A stretch of DNA of 62,000 bases, taken from assembly GCA_009746045.1 (NCBI GenBank), contig RPFO01001075.1, positions 915,738 through 977,737 of the forward strand, in the 5' to 3' direction. Both the position numbers and the translations under genes were made by a program. This document shows positions 43,171 through 55,537 of the stretch, piece by piece (position 1 is the first letter of the stretch; each line of letters opens with the position of its first letter). Under the pieces are notes generated by a model. It did no database searches, was not told the origin of the DNA, and worked only from the letters and a program-made list of their open reading frames with translations. Source of the stretch: Mesostigma viride. Its lineage: Eukaryota; Streptophyta; Mesostigmatophyceae; Mesostigmatales; Mesostigmataceae.

Positions 43171-45459
43171 GGGGAGGGGACACCCCTAAAGGGCACTTTT
43201 CTGGAAACCATACCTATGCATGTGCTAAAAATCCAATCATGATTGGGGACCATAAATATGATAAAAAAAAAAATTTCCAGCCACTTGGGGGTGGTACTAG
43301 CCCCCACCATACACCGGTTACGCGCTAAAAATAGAAAAAGACGCTATTTTAGTCACATTTTTCCTAGGACAATGGGCAAACATATTGGGACCAAATCATA
43401 TATTCCCGCATAGTTCCCCCACTTTTGAGAAAGCCTGCCTAATTTTGAGCACAAAATAATGATGTTTAGACACATTGATGGATTTTCCCGCAAAAAGGGT
43501 CCTTTTTTAAACAAAAAAAAATAAAACAAATCATAAACACATGCAATAGTGCCAAATCATATATTCCCAAATACTAGAGAGGGGGGACATGCAGCCCAAA
43601 TTTTCAGGTCATTCTGACAAGCGCAGCCCTATTTGATGGATATTCCTAGATTGCCACCTGTGACGAAGCTAAGGGAGGTTTTAGCTAGTATTTAACCACA
43701 CTAACACCCCTTTATACATCTAAGCCTCATGAAAACTGGCCAAACCACATACTACCATTCTCTGCACATATGGTACCTCCTATGTTCAAGGTTTGACGCC
43801 ATTCTGACAAGAACTGCCCAAGTTACAACCATTCCAAGACGGCCACCCATGTAGACGCTACAAGGAAATTAGAGTAACCATTTAGCCACACTAGCACCTC
43901 CTTCTTCATCAAAGACATCTGCAAACTGACCAAAGCACACATAATCAACTCTTGCACGCTGACGGCAACGCATGCTCAATGTGGGGGGTCATTGCGACAA
44001 GAACTGCTCAAGTTGATGGGTTTCCTATATGACCACATGACAAGGCACTAAGGACCACTCAGTAAGTTAGTAACCCCACAGTGCCACTTAATATGCCATC
44101 CAACATGCACCAAAACCATGCAGAGTATGTTTACAAAGTACAAAGGGGTGGCCACGCACCTCATATGTCTTCATCATCCCTCCAGCATGGCCAGCCTTGT
44201 AAATATGTGCATAGCCTTGACGATGGTAGCCCTAACATGCCTAAGCAGCATTTCCTATGTTTCTCCCAGGTTAGAGTGTAAGGTTGATGCCAACCAAGCT
44301 AATCAACACAACAACACCTCCTAAACTGTCCTCCCCGGCATGGATGACAAACTGGGACTATGGAGGGCAAGGAACCAAGTAAGAACATGGTATATATAGC
44401 TTGCATGCAGTCATGCATGTCAACCATGGTTGGCTCAGCACATTGTAGTCTTGTCACATCATCATAACAAAGGAAAGCTCAAACAACCATTGGTGCCAGC
44501 TATCTACATGCAGTCACACAAATGCAATATCTCCAACATCATCATCACTATAACACTTCCATCCCTGCACGATAAAATGCAAAGAAACCATTGGCGGCCC
44601 TTCACCGCATGAGCGCTGTGATGCCGCTGCGGCCTGTGAGGAGAGGGTGCGTCACTCTCAAACAACAAGAAGCGTCCATACGCACAACATCCTTGCCAGA
44701 ACACGTTTTATGAAATGCCTTATACCTTCCCGAAGAGCTATAGGCTGCGACTGAAGCGGCCCTGATCACGACATCAACGAAAACAATCTAAAGCTGCCAG
44801 GTATTCGACAACACAACGGCAAGCGACGGCGAGCTAGCTGGCGGAAACTGCCCAAAAAGAACGCAAAAAACCTCGAACGATGAGCTCATAGAAGAAAGCA
44901 CCGATAGCACATAACGTTCGCGACAAATCTGTACCTTGCCCTCGTAAATCCCTCGCCCAGGCGCGCAACAACAGCCGTTCTTCCATGGACAGGTCAGACA
45001 CGCACTGCGCAGGTCTGAACAATTACTTACCGATAATGGCCGAAAATCTGGCAAAAAGCACCAGCTCGGTTTAGAATTCGATGCAACCGATATTAATGCC
45101 TGCTTCAAGGTCAGAACAGCCCCCAAAACCGCTATTTTACAGCCGCTATCATGAATTCTATTTCATTAATTCCGCGCGACCAAAAAATTCAGATTACCCC
45201 CCATGCCGATGGCATAAAAAAACAACAGCGATATTGTAAACCAGCTGATTTCCGCCACAAACTAACATCATAAACTCATCTCCTTTTATATTCGAGTAAA
45301 ATTCTTGCATTTCGCCTGCCCTAGTGTGGTAGTTTCGCCTGAACGCAGTCGCCATGGCCACTTCCGCAAGGGGTGCGCGCACCGTGCACGTGAAATTTGT
45401 GACCTTCGGTTCCGGCGCGAATTTTTTGGCGCCAAAAAATTCGGGGGTGTCCCGTCCCC
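43171..45459. mobile_element. 2.3 kb non-autonomous element flanked by TTAA
   Basis: TTAA at 43167-43170 and 45460-45463 flanks the termini GGGGAGGGGACACCCC and, as inverted complement, GGGGACGGGACACCCC. A TTAA duplication is used by piggyBac and Kolobok transposons; the G-rich start is more reminiscent of Kolobok (inference). No transposase is recognisable, and open frames inside (for example 44788-45126 and 45194-45577, minus) have no known domain. Confidence 0.6.
43611..44180 (+). repeat. Diverged 190-bp tandem repeat, 3 units, inside the TTAA element
   Basis: The words 'attctgacaag', 'attctgacaag' and 'attgcgacaag' start at 43611, 43801 and 43991, exactly 190 bp apart. The following sequence (gaactgcycaagtt, then cacactarcac) is also shared. 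Confidence 0.75.
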
Positions 45460-45463
45460 TTAA

Positions 45464-46608
45464 ATGATCTTTAATGTTGCAAGGAAAACAACGAGCACAC
45501 GACAGTACTACACCCATTAGATGCGACAAGTAGACCCGGCGTGGCCGGGCCAAGCCCCCAACTATTTTGGACTCCACAAATGGAGAATCATATTCAAGTC
45601 CAGCTGTGCTGAATCAAAATACCCGTGGCCCGGCGCGCGTCGCCCGTGGCCCGGTACTGCATGGTTTGTGGCCTGGTGGCTACTAGCTAGTGCGAGTTGT
45701 GGCCGCCCGTTGAAATTCCTTTCGTCCCTCCGTTGCTGAGATGTTTTGCCCGTGGCCCGTACGTGGCTACTGGCTAGTTGCCCGGGGCTTGAGTAGTGGC
45801 CCGTCGCCTGTTATTACCTTCGTCCCTTGCTGAAGTTGTCCGTGGCTAGTTGTATGTGGCTAGTGGCCCACCGCCCGTCGCCGCTGAAATTCCTGCATGC
45901 ATTTCTCGCCGAAATTGCTCGTTGCTCTAGAGGTAGTTGCCCGTTTGTCCGTCGCCCGTCGCCTGAAATTCCTTCCGTCCCTTTTTCCTAGTAGTAACGT
46001 GCTCCTTCGCTGCACTCCGGAGAGGACTCGTAACGTGCTCCTTCGCTGCGCTCCGGAGGCCGCTGGCCGCTGAAGCCGCCGCTCGCTTGGCACTTCGCGC
46101 GTACAGTATCTGGGATTCGTCCATCGATCTTCCGAGTACGCCCGAATTGCTGATTTTTACATCACGATTCACTACCTAATTAGGCGACAAACGATCACCA
46201 AGTCCTCTTCATACAGGTGTAAGGATTTCAATAGTACATGCTTTTGGAGTTGTACGGTCTAGTACATCAACCTGTTCTACCACAAGCACAGCCATTACAA
46301 CTGGGAATGCACCATGCTGGGGTGGCTGCCTATTCCGCTACTTGGTGTGTTTTCAGAAAATGTTACGTACAGTTGCTGAACACACATCGGTGCTACATTT
46401 GGCCAAACAGCAGTAAACAGCAGGCAATTGCCTGGCACGTCGCCGCTGCATGTCCCCAGCACGGCACGTCCCCATATAGAGAGCGTGCCTTGGTTGTTAT
46501 TCTGGCACGTCACGGCGGCACAGAGTAACGCAAATCTGAGGCAAGGTTGCCCTTGGTGCCTGGACCGGTTCCGGGCGCCGCTGGCCCACACGTGCACCGC
46601 CATGGCCC
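45464..46608. other. Intergenic; low-complexity CCCGTGGCC-rich DNA
   Basis: 45620-45960 is built from short degenerate words (gtggcc, cccgtcgcc, tggctag). A 32-bp direct duplication around 'taacgtgctccttcgctg' lies at about 45994-46058. No gene is recognised; the right part should include the RAD21 3' UTR. Confidence 0.5.
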
Positions 46609-49600
46609 TCAGCTGCTGGTGGCCATGAGCTTGGGGGCGGGGCTGACCCTGATGTCGCCAAAGGGCTCCGCTTGCTCCACGTGTATGTAGTCCTTGGTCT
46701 TCAACACCTGCAGTCCATGGGCAGACGCATACCAGGGGCGGCTAGGGATGAGTGCAACATCCCATTTGTGTACAAGCCTGACAAAACCAGGAAATCGCTG
46801 CCTAGACAACAAGGAGCGCCATCTGCCCCTGAGAGCACTGGACATGACATTGCCGCGTACAGTAGGAGATGTGCCACCCAGAACAAACAGGTGATAGTGC
46901 CCACCCACACCCATGCTCGCAGGAACGCTAGCTGCTGGCTCCGGCACGCGGAGCCAAGGGGGAGTCAGCGCATGCACCACGATGTTACCGGATGCTCGCA
47001 CACGCAACACCCCACAGGGGATGCGACATGCGCGAGAACACAACATCGCACACAGTGCACACCCAGTGGGAGCAGGGGGGGAGGTGAGCAGATGGGACCG
47101 TGGGGTGGCATCTGGCAGGTGCCGCGTGCACACTACCAGGGGTTCGCCCCGGATTGCCACCCACCAGCACTTCAAAGAACATCTGCGACGCCTCCCGACG
47201 GCTCCTCCCCTTGAGCATGGATTGCACGCTGAGTCGCGGCGCCTCGTGTGTGCTGGCGTCCTCTCCCCCCCGAGGCCGCTGCTTGTCCTCAAACGCCTTC
47301 TTGAGGTAGGCGGCCACGTTCCTGGCGGGGGGGCAACAGCGGCCATGTGCGCGCGGGGTGAGCAGGGGGTGTGCGCGGCATCTGAGGGGTGCAGGTTGCG
47401 ACGGGAGGGCGACATGTGGCGGTGGCTAGGGGGGCGATACGTAGCGAGGCGCCTTGCTTATCGATACACCTCCCTTCACGAGTTCTTCACGGGAAAACCC
47501 TGCCCTGGCACACTTTCATAAACGCTGTGGGCATCAGGGACGTGCTGGTGACAGAAGCGCACCCACCGCCACGACGGTAGCTGGCAAGCCACCTTGAACA
47601 CACGCCACCCCCAAGGCGGCCGATGAATTTGCTGTTGTTACAGACGCTTGAATGCGGGACAGCAGCTGGTTCGCACGTAATAGAGCCAACGCAATTTGAG
47701 CAACCTACGCCACTCTACACGGCTGCCAGCATGTGCTGCCGCCATCACAAGCGTCTCCAGTGCTGCGAGCGAGACAAGCGCGGCAATGGCGACACATGCC
47801 ACCAGCCCCGGCATTGAGTCTCACAGGCCCTTCTGGTGTGCGCACGCGCATGCACGAGACAGTGCCGCAGGAGCGCAGCAATGGCCCCGCGACGCTGTGC
47901 AGCGCTCATTATGTTATGCAGCAGCATCGCGGGCCGTGCGGCAAGACGGCACGGCCCTCCCACCCCACATCACCACCCCACCTCAAGTGAACACGCTCCT
48001 GCGGCCCCACCTGGTGCGCGCAGACCATCCGCCAGGCCCGTGGTCAGGGGCGGCGCTGGGCTCCCCCGCCTCCAGCTCCACCAACTCTTCCGCCGACACG
48101 TCGCCATCTGCAGGCACAATGTTGGCATGAGGACCGTTAGATCAGCCGCCACCCAAGGTAGATGAAGGGCGCGACACAAATCCGTGTGGAAGACGCCCAC
48201 CCTCACACCCGCGGGGGGGAGGATCAACGCCAGGTGGGCAGCTTCTTGGCCACCCCGTGACATGCAACGTGCCCCCGTGACCTGCCACGTGCCCCCGTGA
48301 CATGCCACGTGCCCCCGTGACCTGCCACGTGCCCCCGTGACCTGCCACGTGCATGCGCCCCATCCGAGGTGGTCCATCATCGGCCCATCATCGGCCCATC
48401 ATCGGCCCGTCATCCGCCCATCATCGGCCCATCATGGCCCATCATCGGCCCATCATCGGCCCATCATCGGCCCATCATCGGCCCATCATCGGCCCGTCAT
48501 CCGCCCATCATCGGCCCATCATCGGCCCATCATCGGCCCATCATCGGCCCATCATCGGCCCATGCATGCCCTCATTTATCACACTCCCCTATGCTCCCAG
48601 CTGACATCATCACAGGCGCCATGCCTTGTCCCAGCTGCGAAATGGGACGTTCACGACAAGGACGACAGCATCAACATGGCAGGCCACTGCCCATGCCTGC
48701 GGTGCCATGGGGCGGGTGCAAGAGGACAGCGCTGCAAGCGATGCCACGTGCCTGGCACGCAGGGGGGAAATGGGGTTCCTTTGCCAGCATAAAACAGATC
48801 TGCCATGAGCACGCTCGTCATCCCCACCATCACAAATGGTGGACCCACCTGGTACTGCTAGCGGGTAGTCGCTGGCGCGTGTGTCACCCTCTGCTAAAGA
48901 GGGCAGGGTGTCCCCCTCCGTGTGCGGTCCCTCGTCCCGGGATGCCCCTCGTCCTCGCCCATCCTGCAGACAAGCAAGGGGGCCAAGGGGCATGGTGGCG
49001 CAACAAAGCAGACAACCAGGCCAAACGAGAGGTGGTGAGGGCATCCGCCCATGACAGCACATACCGGCCACAAGGGGTGAGGGGCCGGCGGAGCAGGGCC
49101 AAGGGCAGCGGAGAGGAATGGGGCCAAGACAGAGCGTAGCAAGGAGCAGCGGCCACACAAGGCAGCGGGCGGAGGAAAACCCGATGGGACACATACGGCA
49201 TGCCTGCGCCAAGCACGGCAGGTGGCTGTGGCGGCGACAAGAAGACATGACACAGAAGAAGACGCACGAGTTGATGCGATGGCGGCGAGCGAGCTGCCGT
49301 CTCCCAAGGGAAGCGTGCATAACCACGGCGGGCCAAGGAAGGGAACCCATCGCTTTGTACGGGCGCCCATCTCCCTCCACAGATGTAGGGCTACTCTACA
49401 GCGGGCAAGCAAAGGGGGGGGGCAGATCGAGCAACCAACAGGCATACGCACGCTCACCTCCTCCCTCCTCTCCCCCGCGTGCTCCTCCATGGGCGGCATG
49501 GCCCAGCCGTCGTCCTCCATGGGGGGCAGCATGTCCTCCCCTCCCAACGCATGCACGGCACCATCGCCCGTGGGCATGTTCGCCGGCTCCTCGCCTGCAC

Positions 49601-52600
49601 GCCGCGCAGCACCACAAGAGGCCAAGCAAGCGGCCAAGCATTGCCATAGGGAACGCACTCGTGACCGTGTGCACTGCGTGACAGCATTGAGGGGCGTGAG
49701 AAAAGGCGCATGAGGCGTGTCAGGGTGCACATGGGACCCCCTTGCTGCTGACTCATGGCTCAGTCAACCACAGCCCTGAGCCCAAAGCTTTCCGACAATA
49801 TATGCCCCCGCCGCATGGGGGCGGCATCTGCAAGGTATGCAGCAGCATGTGGGTTCAGGAGTCCACTGGCCACCTCGTGGGGAACCCCCCCACCGCGTAC
49901 GACCCATGCCTGCCCACGCCATCGCTCCACCAGCCATGTGCAGAATAGTTTGCGTCAGGAATGTGGCCCCTGGCTGTCTCCCTTTAGTGGGGTGAGAAGC
50001 CCTACCCACGAAGCACAAAGCCTGCATGTAGCCAGCATAAGCCAACGCCTCTTCAGCTCACAACCAATGACCTCAACCCGCGGCCTTGGCATGCGAAAAT
50101 GTCCATCACCACCACATACATCGTTTCCATCACCACCACAATAGACATCCTGTCAGCACGCAACCACCATGCCTAACAGAACCCCTCGGGGCTCCCACTG
50201 CCAGCTGGCGCACCTGGACCGCTTGGGGCCTCCACGCCGCCCTCCCGCGCCACGTCTTCCGCTTGCGCCTCCGCCCCCACCCCACCCGCCTTGGCTGCAG
50301 TGCCCCACTTGGATGCCAGCGCCATGCCAGTCGCCAGGTGGCGCTTGTACACGCGTTGCAGCGTGGGGCACAGCCCTGGCATCCCACCCCATGGGACATG
50401 CCACACAGGACACGCACATGGACAGGCACGTGCACACGCACCCGTCGCCTCCGTCAGTAGACCACAGCCGGCCGAAAGAAGCAGGATGCGATGCGTGGCC
50501 CAAGGACGGCATCGCCTGCCACCACCCCCGCAGGGCATGATCGCAGCACACATCAGCAGGGGTGCTGACGCACGCGTGTGGCCCGGGGTATCCCACGGCT
50601 GTCAGTGCTGGAGAGAGCTCCAAAAACCTTGCTCTCTGTTGCTGGCTGATAAGACCGGACAACCCCAAAAACAACCCGGCCGTTACACTCCAGCAGCCTG
50701 ACGTGGACGGTAGCGTAAACATCCCCTGCACATGGCCGCACAAACAACCCCTACCTCCTGTAGTTGGCAGCAAAACCACCCCCTACCTTTTGTGGATGGG
50801 AGCATCAACACCCCCTACCTTCCGTAGGTGGCAGCACAAACACCCCCTACATTGTGTAGGTGGCAGCTAAAACACACCCTACCTTCTGTGGATGGCAGCA
50901 TCAGCGTGGCGTCCAGCGATGACACCAGCTCCGCGCCCGCAGACAGCCCATGCCCCCCAGCTAGCTCCCCTCGGCGCGCCTGCGACAGCCCCTGGGTGCC
51001 CAGGCCGTTATCTGCGGCCGCCGCCATCGCCCGCGCGGCGCGGTCACGTTTCGGCCGCACGATGTCTCTCGTGTCGTCAAAGAAGCTGCGCAGGTCGCTG
51101 AGGGACCCGGGGCCAGGCGAAGCCAGCACGAGGACAGCACGCACGAGACAGGGGGGAGGAAGGCGGGGAGGCATGTCAAGGCCAAGCTAGGCGCCCCACG
51201 CCATTCTTGAGGTAGCAACCCCACCACCACGTTCCTGCCCATAGGAACCCACATGACCGGCTACTGGGGGCACCTGGTGCCCACGGCCTCGCTGTGCGCA
51301 GACGGCCGCGCGTCTCAACAAATGGATGGGAAAAAGCCCTCCATGTGGGTCAGGGTGCCCTCTGCTATATGCTGCGACGCCACAAGCCAACCATGTGAGC
51401 CTACTAGATTGAACAAAGACCCACGTGCCGATGCGGGGAAGGGCCAACAAACATCGGCACAGTGGCGACAAACACACCCACAAGACACCGAGCGCCCTGC
51501 CTACAAGCCAGTACACATGCGCGGCACACTCCCAGACACGCGCGCAGCGTCACGCACTCGAAGGGTATCTCGATGGCGGTGTCCATCAGCACACGTCGCC
51601 GCTTGGTGGCGGCCGCACCCTGCTTGGCCTGCAGGTTGGGCGTGCGACCTGCGGCCGTCGTACAGCAACCCACATCAACAGGGGCAGCCGAGGCACAGGT
51701 CCGGTAGAGGCAAATCGCCGGTCAGCGCAACAGGCCACCGGCACAAGACAAATGGGTAGCAACGGAAGGCACCGCAAGCAGCACACTGCGGTCAACGACA
51801 TTGCCACTTGTGTGTGGGTGGGTGGGTAGGTGGGTGGGTGGGTGGGTGGGTGGGTGGGTGGGTGGGTGGGTGGGTGGGTGGTGGGTGGGTGGGTGGGTGG
51901 GTGGGTGGGTGGGTGGGTGGGTGGGTGGGTGGGTGGGTGGGTGGGTGGGTGGGTGGGTGGGTGGGTGGGTGGGTGGGTGGGTGGGTGGGTGGGTGGGTGG
52001 GTGGGTGGGTGGGTGGGTGGCACGGTTCCAAAACACGTATTGGTTGCTGGCAGCCCTAACCACACGCAAGTAAGCCCCCCAGCGCGCATAGACAGGATGT
52101 AACACACAGCGTCACGCCGACGCCCATGCCGACAACGGCGGCCGCCAGGTGCCAGAAGGACCAGCGGCACCACCAGGCTGCCCCACCACCACAGATCACG
52201 GCCATGAGTGCCAAGCCTGTTGGTTGGCCATGTGCAGTGGCCATGCATGGGGCCCGATAAGGCGGGCCGGCCGGCCCCTTATCAGCACCTAGGACCGGGA
52301 GGCGCCCAATCCAGAAAGCCTACCCAGGCGTAAAAGCCAATGCCTGTTACCCCCCCCATCGCCCCGGCCCCTTCCGCAGCAATGAGCCGCGCACGCATGG
52401 CCTGCGCACACATGAACTGGAGCGCAGCCATTGTCCCTGGCACAGCAGCAGGTGAGAGCATGCACATCCCGAAACACCAAACCCTAAGCCCGCATGCAAC
52501 CGCGCAGATGACAGCACAAGAGCCCTCCCCACTCACCAGCAGCAGTACCAGGAGTGGGCAGCCCGCCTGCCCCCGTGCCTGGCGTAGGCAACGTCAGGTC

Positions 52601-55492
52601 CAGGGACCCTGTTAGGTCCAGCCCCGTCATCCCTCCCGCGCCATCACCATGCCTGCAGGCGCACACGTACGCGCTTCACGTGTGTCAGGCCACGTTCATT
52701 GTGTGCGTCAGGCCCGCCAGCCACGGACGGAGGGCAGCACGGGTCGGTGTCGACAAGTAGAGCAGAACGAACTTGCCACCACAGGGTGCAGCGCCGCAGG
52801 CAACCACAAAAGGAGAGAGACAGAGATGCACTTTGTTCCACTGCCATGCAGAGGCGTTGCAAGGCAGCGCGGCACCACAGAGGGTCGGCAGGCAGGCGAG
52901 CCCCAGCCCAGGGTTTCGTACCGGGCGGCGCCACAGGGGTGAGCGCCCTGCATCTACCTCTACCCATACACTGACCCTGCACATACACCACACGCAGCCC
53001 CCTGCACATACACCACGGGGGTGAGCCCCCTGCACACGCCGGTAAGCCCCCAGCACCTACGCACAAGGGCGGGCACCCACCGGTCGCTGTCGGGCTGCCA
53101 GGTGGACGCGGCACCGAACATCTCCCCCTCCTTGCCGGCCCCCATGGGTGTCAAATCGGGCAGATGCAACTCGTCCGGCCCACCGCCGCGTGCGGGCGCT
53201 GGCACGTCATCCATGGGGGGTAGCTCCGGCCCCTCCAGGTCCATGGGCATGGGCAGACCAAACTCGTCCTCTGCGTGAGGCATGGCAAACTCATCCGCCA
53301 ACAGGGACGCGCCACCTGTTCGCCGCAGCCGCTCGCCACCCCCTTCAGGCAGCGTGGGGGCGGACCGAAGCACTTCCGGCTCCTGCAGCGAGGGGTATGA
53401 AACGGGGCAGCGACGCAAGGGACAGCGGAGGTGCCTAGGGAGGCCATGTGAGGTGCCGTCATCCCTGTCTCTCGCCGCCGCAGGCCGTGCCGACCTCGCC
53501 ACACAGACGCGCGCATGCGCTCGTCCTGCGCCAACCTCGCCACACAGACGCACGCATGCGCTCATCCTGCGCCAACCTCGCCACACAGACGCGCGCATGC
53601 GCTCGTCCTGCGCCAACCTCGCCACACAGACGCACGCATGCGCTCATCCTGCGCCAACCTCGCCACACAGACGCGCGCATGCGCTCGTCCTGCGCCAACC
53701 TCGCCACACAGACGCGCGCATGCGCTCATCCTGCGCGCCAATCCTGAACGTGCCACAGGGGGTGCACTAGGGTACCAGTCCACTGCCAACCTAGCCCGCG
53801 GGAATGCACAATACGTAGGCGGGGGCGGCGCATGCAGCATACACCGGAGAGGGCAGCACGTCACCTCGAAGTCCATCGGCAGGAGCCCCACGCCCCCTTC
53901 GCCCGGCACGCCGAATTGCTCTGAAACCAAAAGGGAAGCCAAACAGACAAGTAGATGATGGCGGTGGCCAACGAAGCAGGCAGACAGGGTCGGTGTCAGA
54001 TGCCAGCGGGTGAGCGGGCACACACAAGGGCAGGCAATGGGGCAAGGGGAGCGGGCACACACGCGGACAGGCGAGGGGGGAACCCTAAACCACGAGACAG
54101 GCCGCCTGGCGCTGCCCCGTGCGACTTCGGACGCGATGGCGCCAGCAGGCATGCACTTGCGTAGACCAGCGACGGTCCACGGCGAGGGTTACAATACGCG
54201 GCCACTGTTACGACGACGATGCCATCCACCACAATCGTGTGCCAGCAGCCATACGCCTCATCACTGACCCTCATCACCGCCTTCTGCCGCTGCTCCTTGT
54301 CTGCAATGCAACAAGCAACCGCCCCTGCTCTGCAACACAACAAGCAACCACTCCTGCTCTGCAACGAAACAAGCAACCGCCCCTGCTCTGCAACACCACA
54401 AGCAACCGCCCCTGCTCTTCAACACCACAAGCAACCGCCCGTGCTCTGCAACACAACAAGCAACCGCCCCTGCTCTGCAACACAACAAGCAACCGCCCCT
54501 GCTCTGCAACACCACAAGCAATCGCCCCTGCTCTGCAACACAACAAGCAACCGCCCCTGCTCTGCAACACCACAAGCAACCGCCCCTGCTCTGCAACACC
54601 ACAAGCAACCGCCCCTGCTCTGCAACACCACAAGCAACCGCCCCTGCTCTGCAACACAACAAGCAACCGCCCCTGCTCTGCAACACCACAAGCAACCGCC
54701 CGTGCTCTGCAACACAACAAGCAACCGCCCCTGCTCTGCAACACCACAAGCAACCGCCCCTGCTCTGCAACACCACAAGCAACCGCCCCTGCTCTGCAAC
54801 ACCACAAGCAACCGCCCCTGCTCTGCAACACAACAAGCAACCGCCCGTGCTCTGCAACACAACAAGCAACCGCCCCTGCTCTGCAACACAACAAGCAACC
54901 GCCCCTGCTCTGCAACACAACAAGCAACCGCCCGTGCTCTGCAACACAACAAGCAACCGCCCCTGCTCTGCAACACAACAAGCAACCGCCCGTGCTCTGC
55001 AACACCACAAGCAACCGCCCGTGCTCTGCAACACAACAAGCGCTGTGTGCAACTCCCCACAATGCGCTGTGTGCACCATGATGCGAGCAAACGCCCGTTG
55101 GTTACAAACGCCCATCATGCCACGTGGGGGTTACAAACGCCCATCATGCCACGTGGGGGGGCCATGCCCATCATGCCACGTGGGGGGGGCATGCCCATCA
55201 TGCCACATGGGGGGGGCATGCCCATCATGAGACGTGGGGCGCCCATGCCCATCATGCCACATGGGGGGGCGTCCATGCCCATCATGCCACGTGGGGGGGC
55301 GTCCATGCCCATCATGCCACGTGGGGGGGCGCACTGCTCAACCTCGCACTTCCCCGCACAGCACATGCGGACTAACCACCATCACCAAAATGTACCGCAC
55401 CCACGCACGCACCATCCTCCCCAAACTGCGAGCTGAAGACGTCGAACGGCCGCTCCACTAGCGTGATGGCGTCGCGCGACAGCACCTTGAAA
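46609..55492 (-). CDS. RAD21: Cohesin kleisin subunit RAD21/SCC1, 3' part (12 exons; 5' end beyond the window)
   Basis: Exons on the minus strand: 55492-55413, 53920-53865, 53382-53081, 52652-52537, 51648-51558, 51097-50883, 50294-50214, 49594-49458, 48963-48849, 48107-48011, 47321-47165 and 46707-46609. Every join has GT/AG and matching phase, about 515 codons. RAD21 closes the SMC1-SMC3 ring to hold sister chromatids together and is cut by separase. Signatures: 'ITLVERPFDVFSSQFGED' near the left end; acidic Pro-rich linkers; 'KRRRVLMDTAIEIPFDD'; 'LRSFFDDTRDIVRPKRDRA'; and the C-terminal winged helix that binds SMC1 ('GWSARTRNVAAYLKKAFED', 'LSVQSMLKGRSRREASQMFF', 'LKTKDYIHVEQAEPFGDI'). The N-terminal SMC3-binding domain must lie beyond 62000, so the first visible intron exceeds 6.5 kb. 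The alternative is the meiotic paralogue REC8; the middle region favours RAD21. The start of the 55492 exon could instead be 55485. Confidence 0.9.
48255..48354. repeat. 20-bp minisatellite, 5 copies, RAD21 intron
   Basis: Units of 'ccgtgacctgccacgtgccc' type with a/c variation. Part of the 741-bp intron between exons 48963-48849 and 48107-48011. Confidence 0.9.
48374..48562. repeat. 11-bp minisatellite, about 17 copies, RAD21 intron
   Basis: Units of 'catcatcggcc', with variant units (cgtcatccgcc; one deletion) repeated in a pattern that suggests a larger block was itself duplicated. It lies in the same intron as the 20-bp array. Confidence 0.92.
51813..52020 (+). repeat. (GGGT)n microsatellite, about 52 units, RAD21 intron
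   Basis: A nearly perfect run with one GGTA and one GGT interruption. The plus strand has strong G-quadruplex potential; the sense transcript of RAD21 would carry (ACCC)n. Confidence 0.95.
53490..53738. repeat. 41-bp minisatellite, 6 copies, alternating types, RAD21 intron
   Basis: 'ccaacctcgccacacagacg' recurs every 41 bp (53531, 53572, 53613 and so on). Two unit types (gcgcgcatgcgctcgt and gcacgcatgcgctcat) mostly alternate, giving an 82-bp higher-order period. Confidence 0.92.
54302..55040. repeat. 29-bp minisatellite, about 25 copies, RAD21 intron
   Basis: Units contain 'acaagcaaccgcccctgctc'. Two sites vary independently between units (acaac/accac and cccc/cccg). There is no unique spacer between units, so it is not a CRISPR array. 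Confidence 0.93.
55098..55332. repeat. Minisatellite of about 29-33 bp, 8 copies, RAD21 intron
   Basis: Units share 'gcccatcatgccacgtgggg' with variable G-run length and an optional gtccat hexamer. It lies between the 29-bp array and exon 55492-55413. Confidence 0.9.
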
Positions 55493-55537
55493 CTGGGGGG
55501 TTCGAACGCATGCGCAGCGCTGGGGGCCAAGGGGGGG

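Noticed and set aside
44788-45577. Minus-strand frames of 112 and 127 codons as host genes
   Set aside because: No recognisable domain, and they lie inside the TTAA-flanked element.
51813-52020. Telomeric repeat
   Set aside because: GGGT and GGGGT are not algal or plant telomere units (TTTAGGG, TTTTAGGG), and the run lies inside a gene intron.
54302-55040. CRISPR array (29-bp repeats)
   Set aside because: Units are contiguous with no unique spacers, and the setting is a eukaryotic intron.
54219-55436. 405-codon plus-strand frame and 285-codon minus-strand frame
   Set aside because: Translations of the 29-bp intronic minisatellite. The unit is not a multiple of three, so three units form one frame cycle, and there is no domain.
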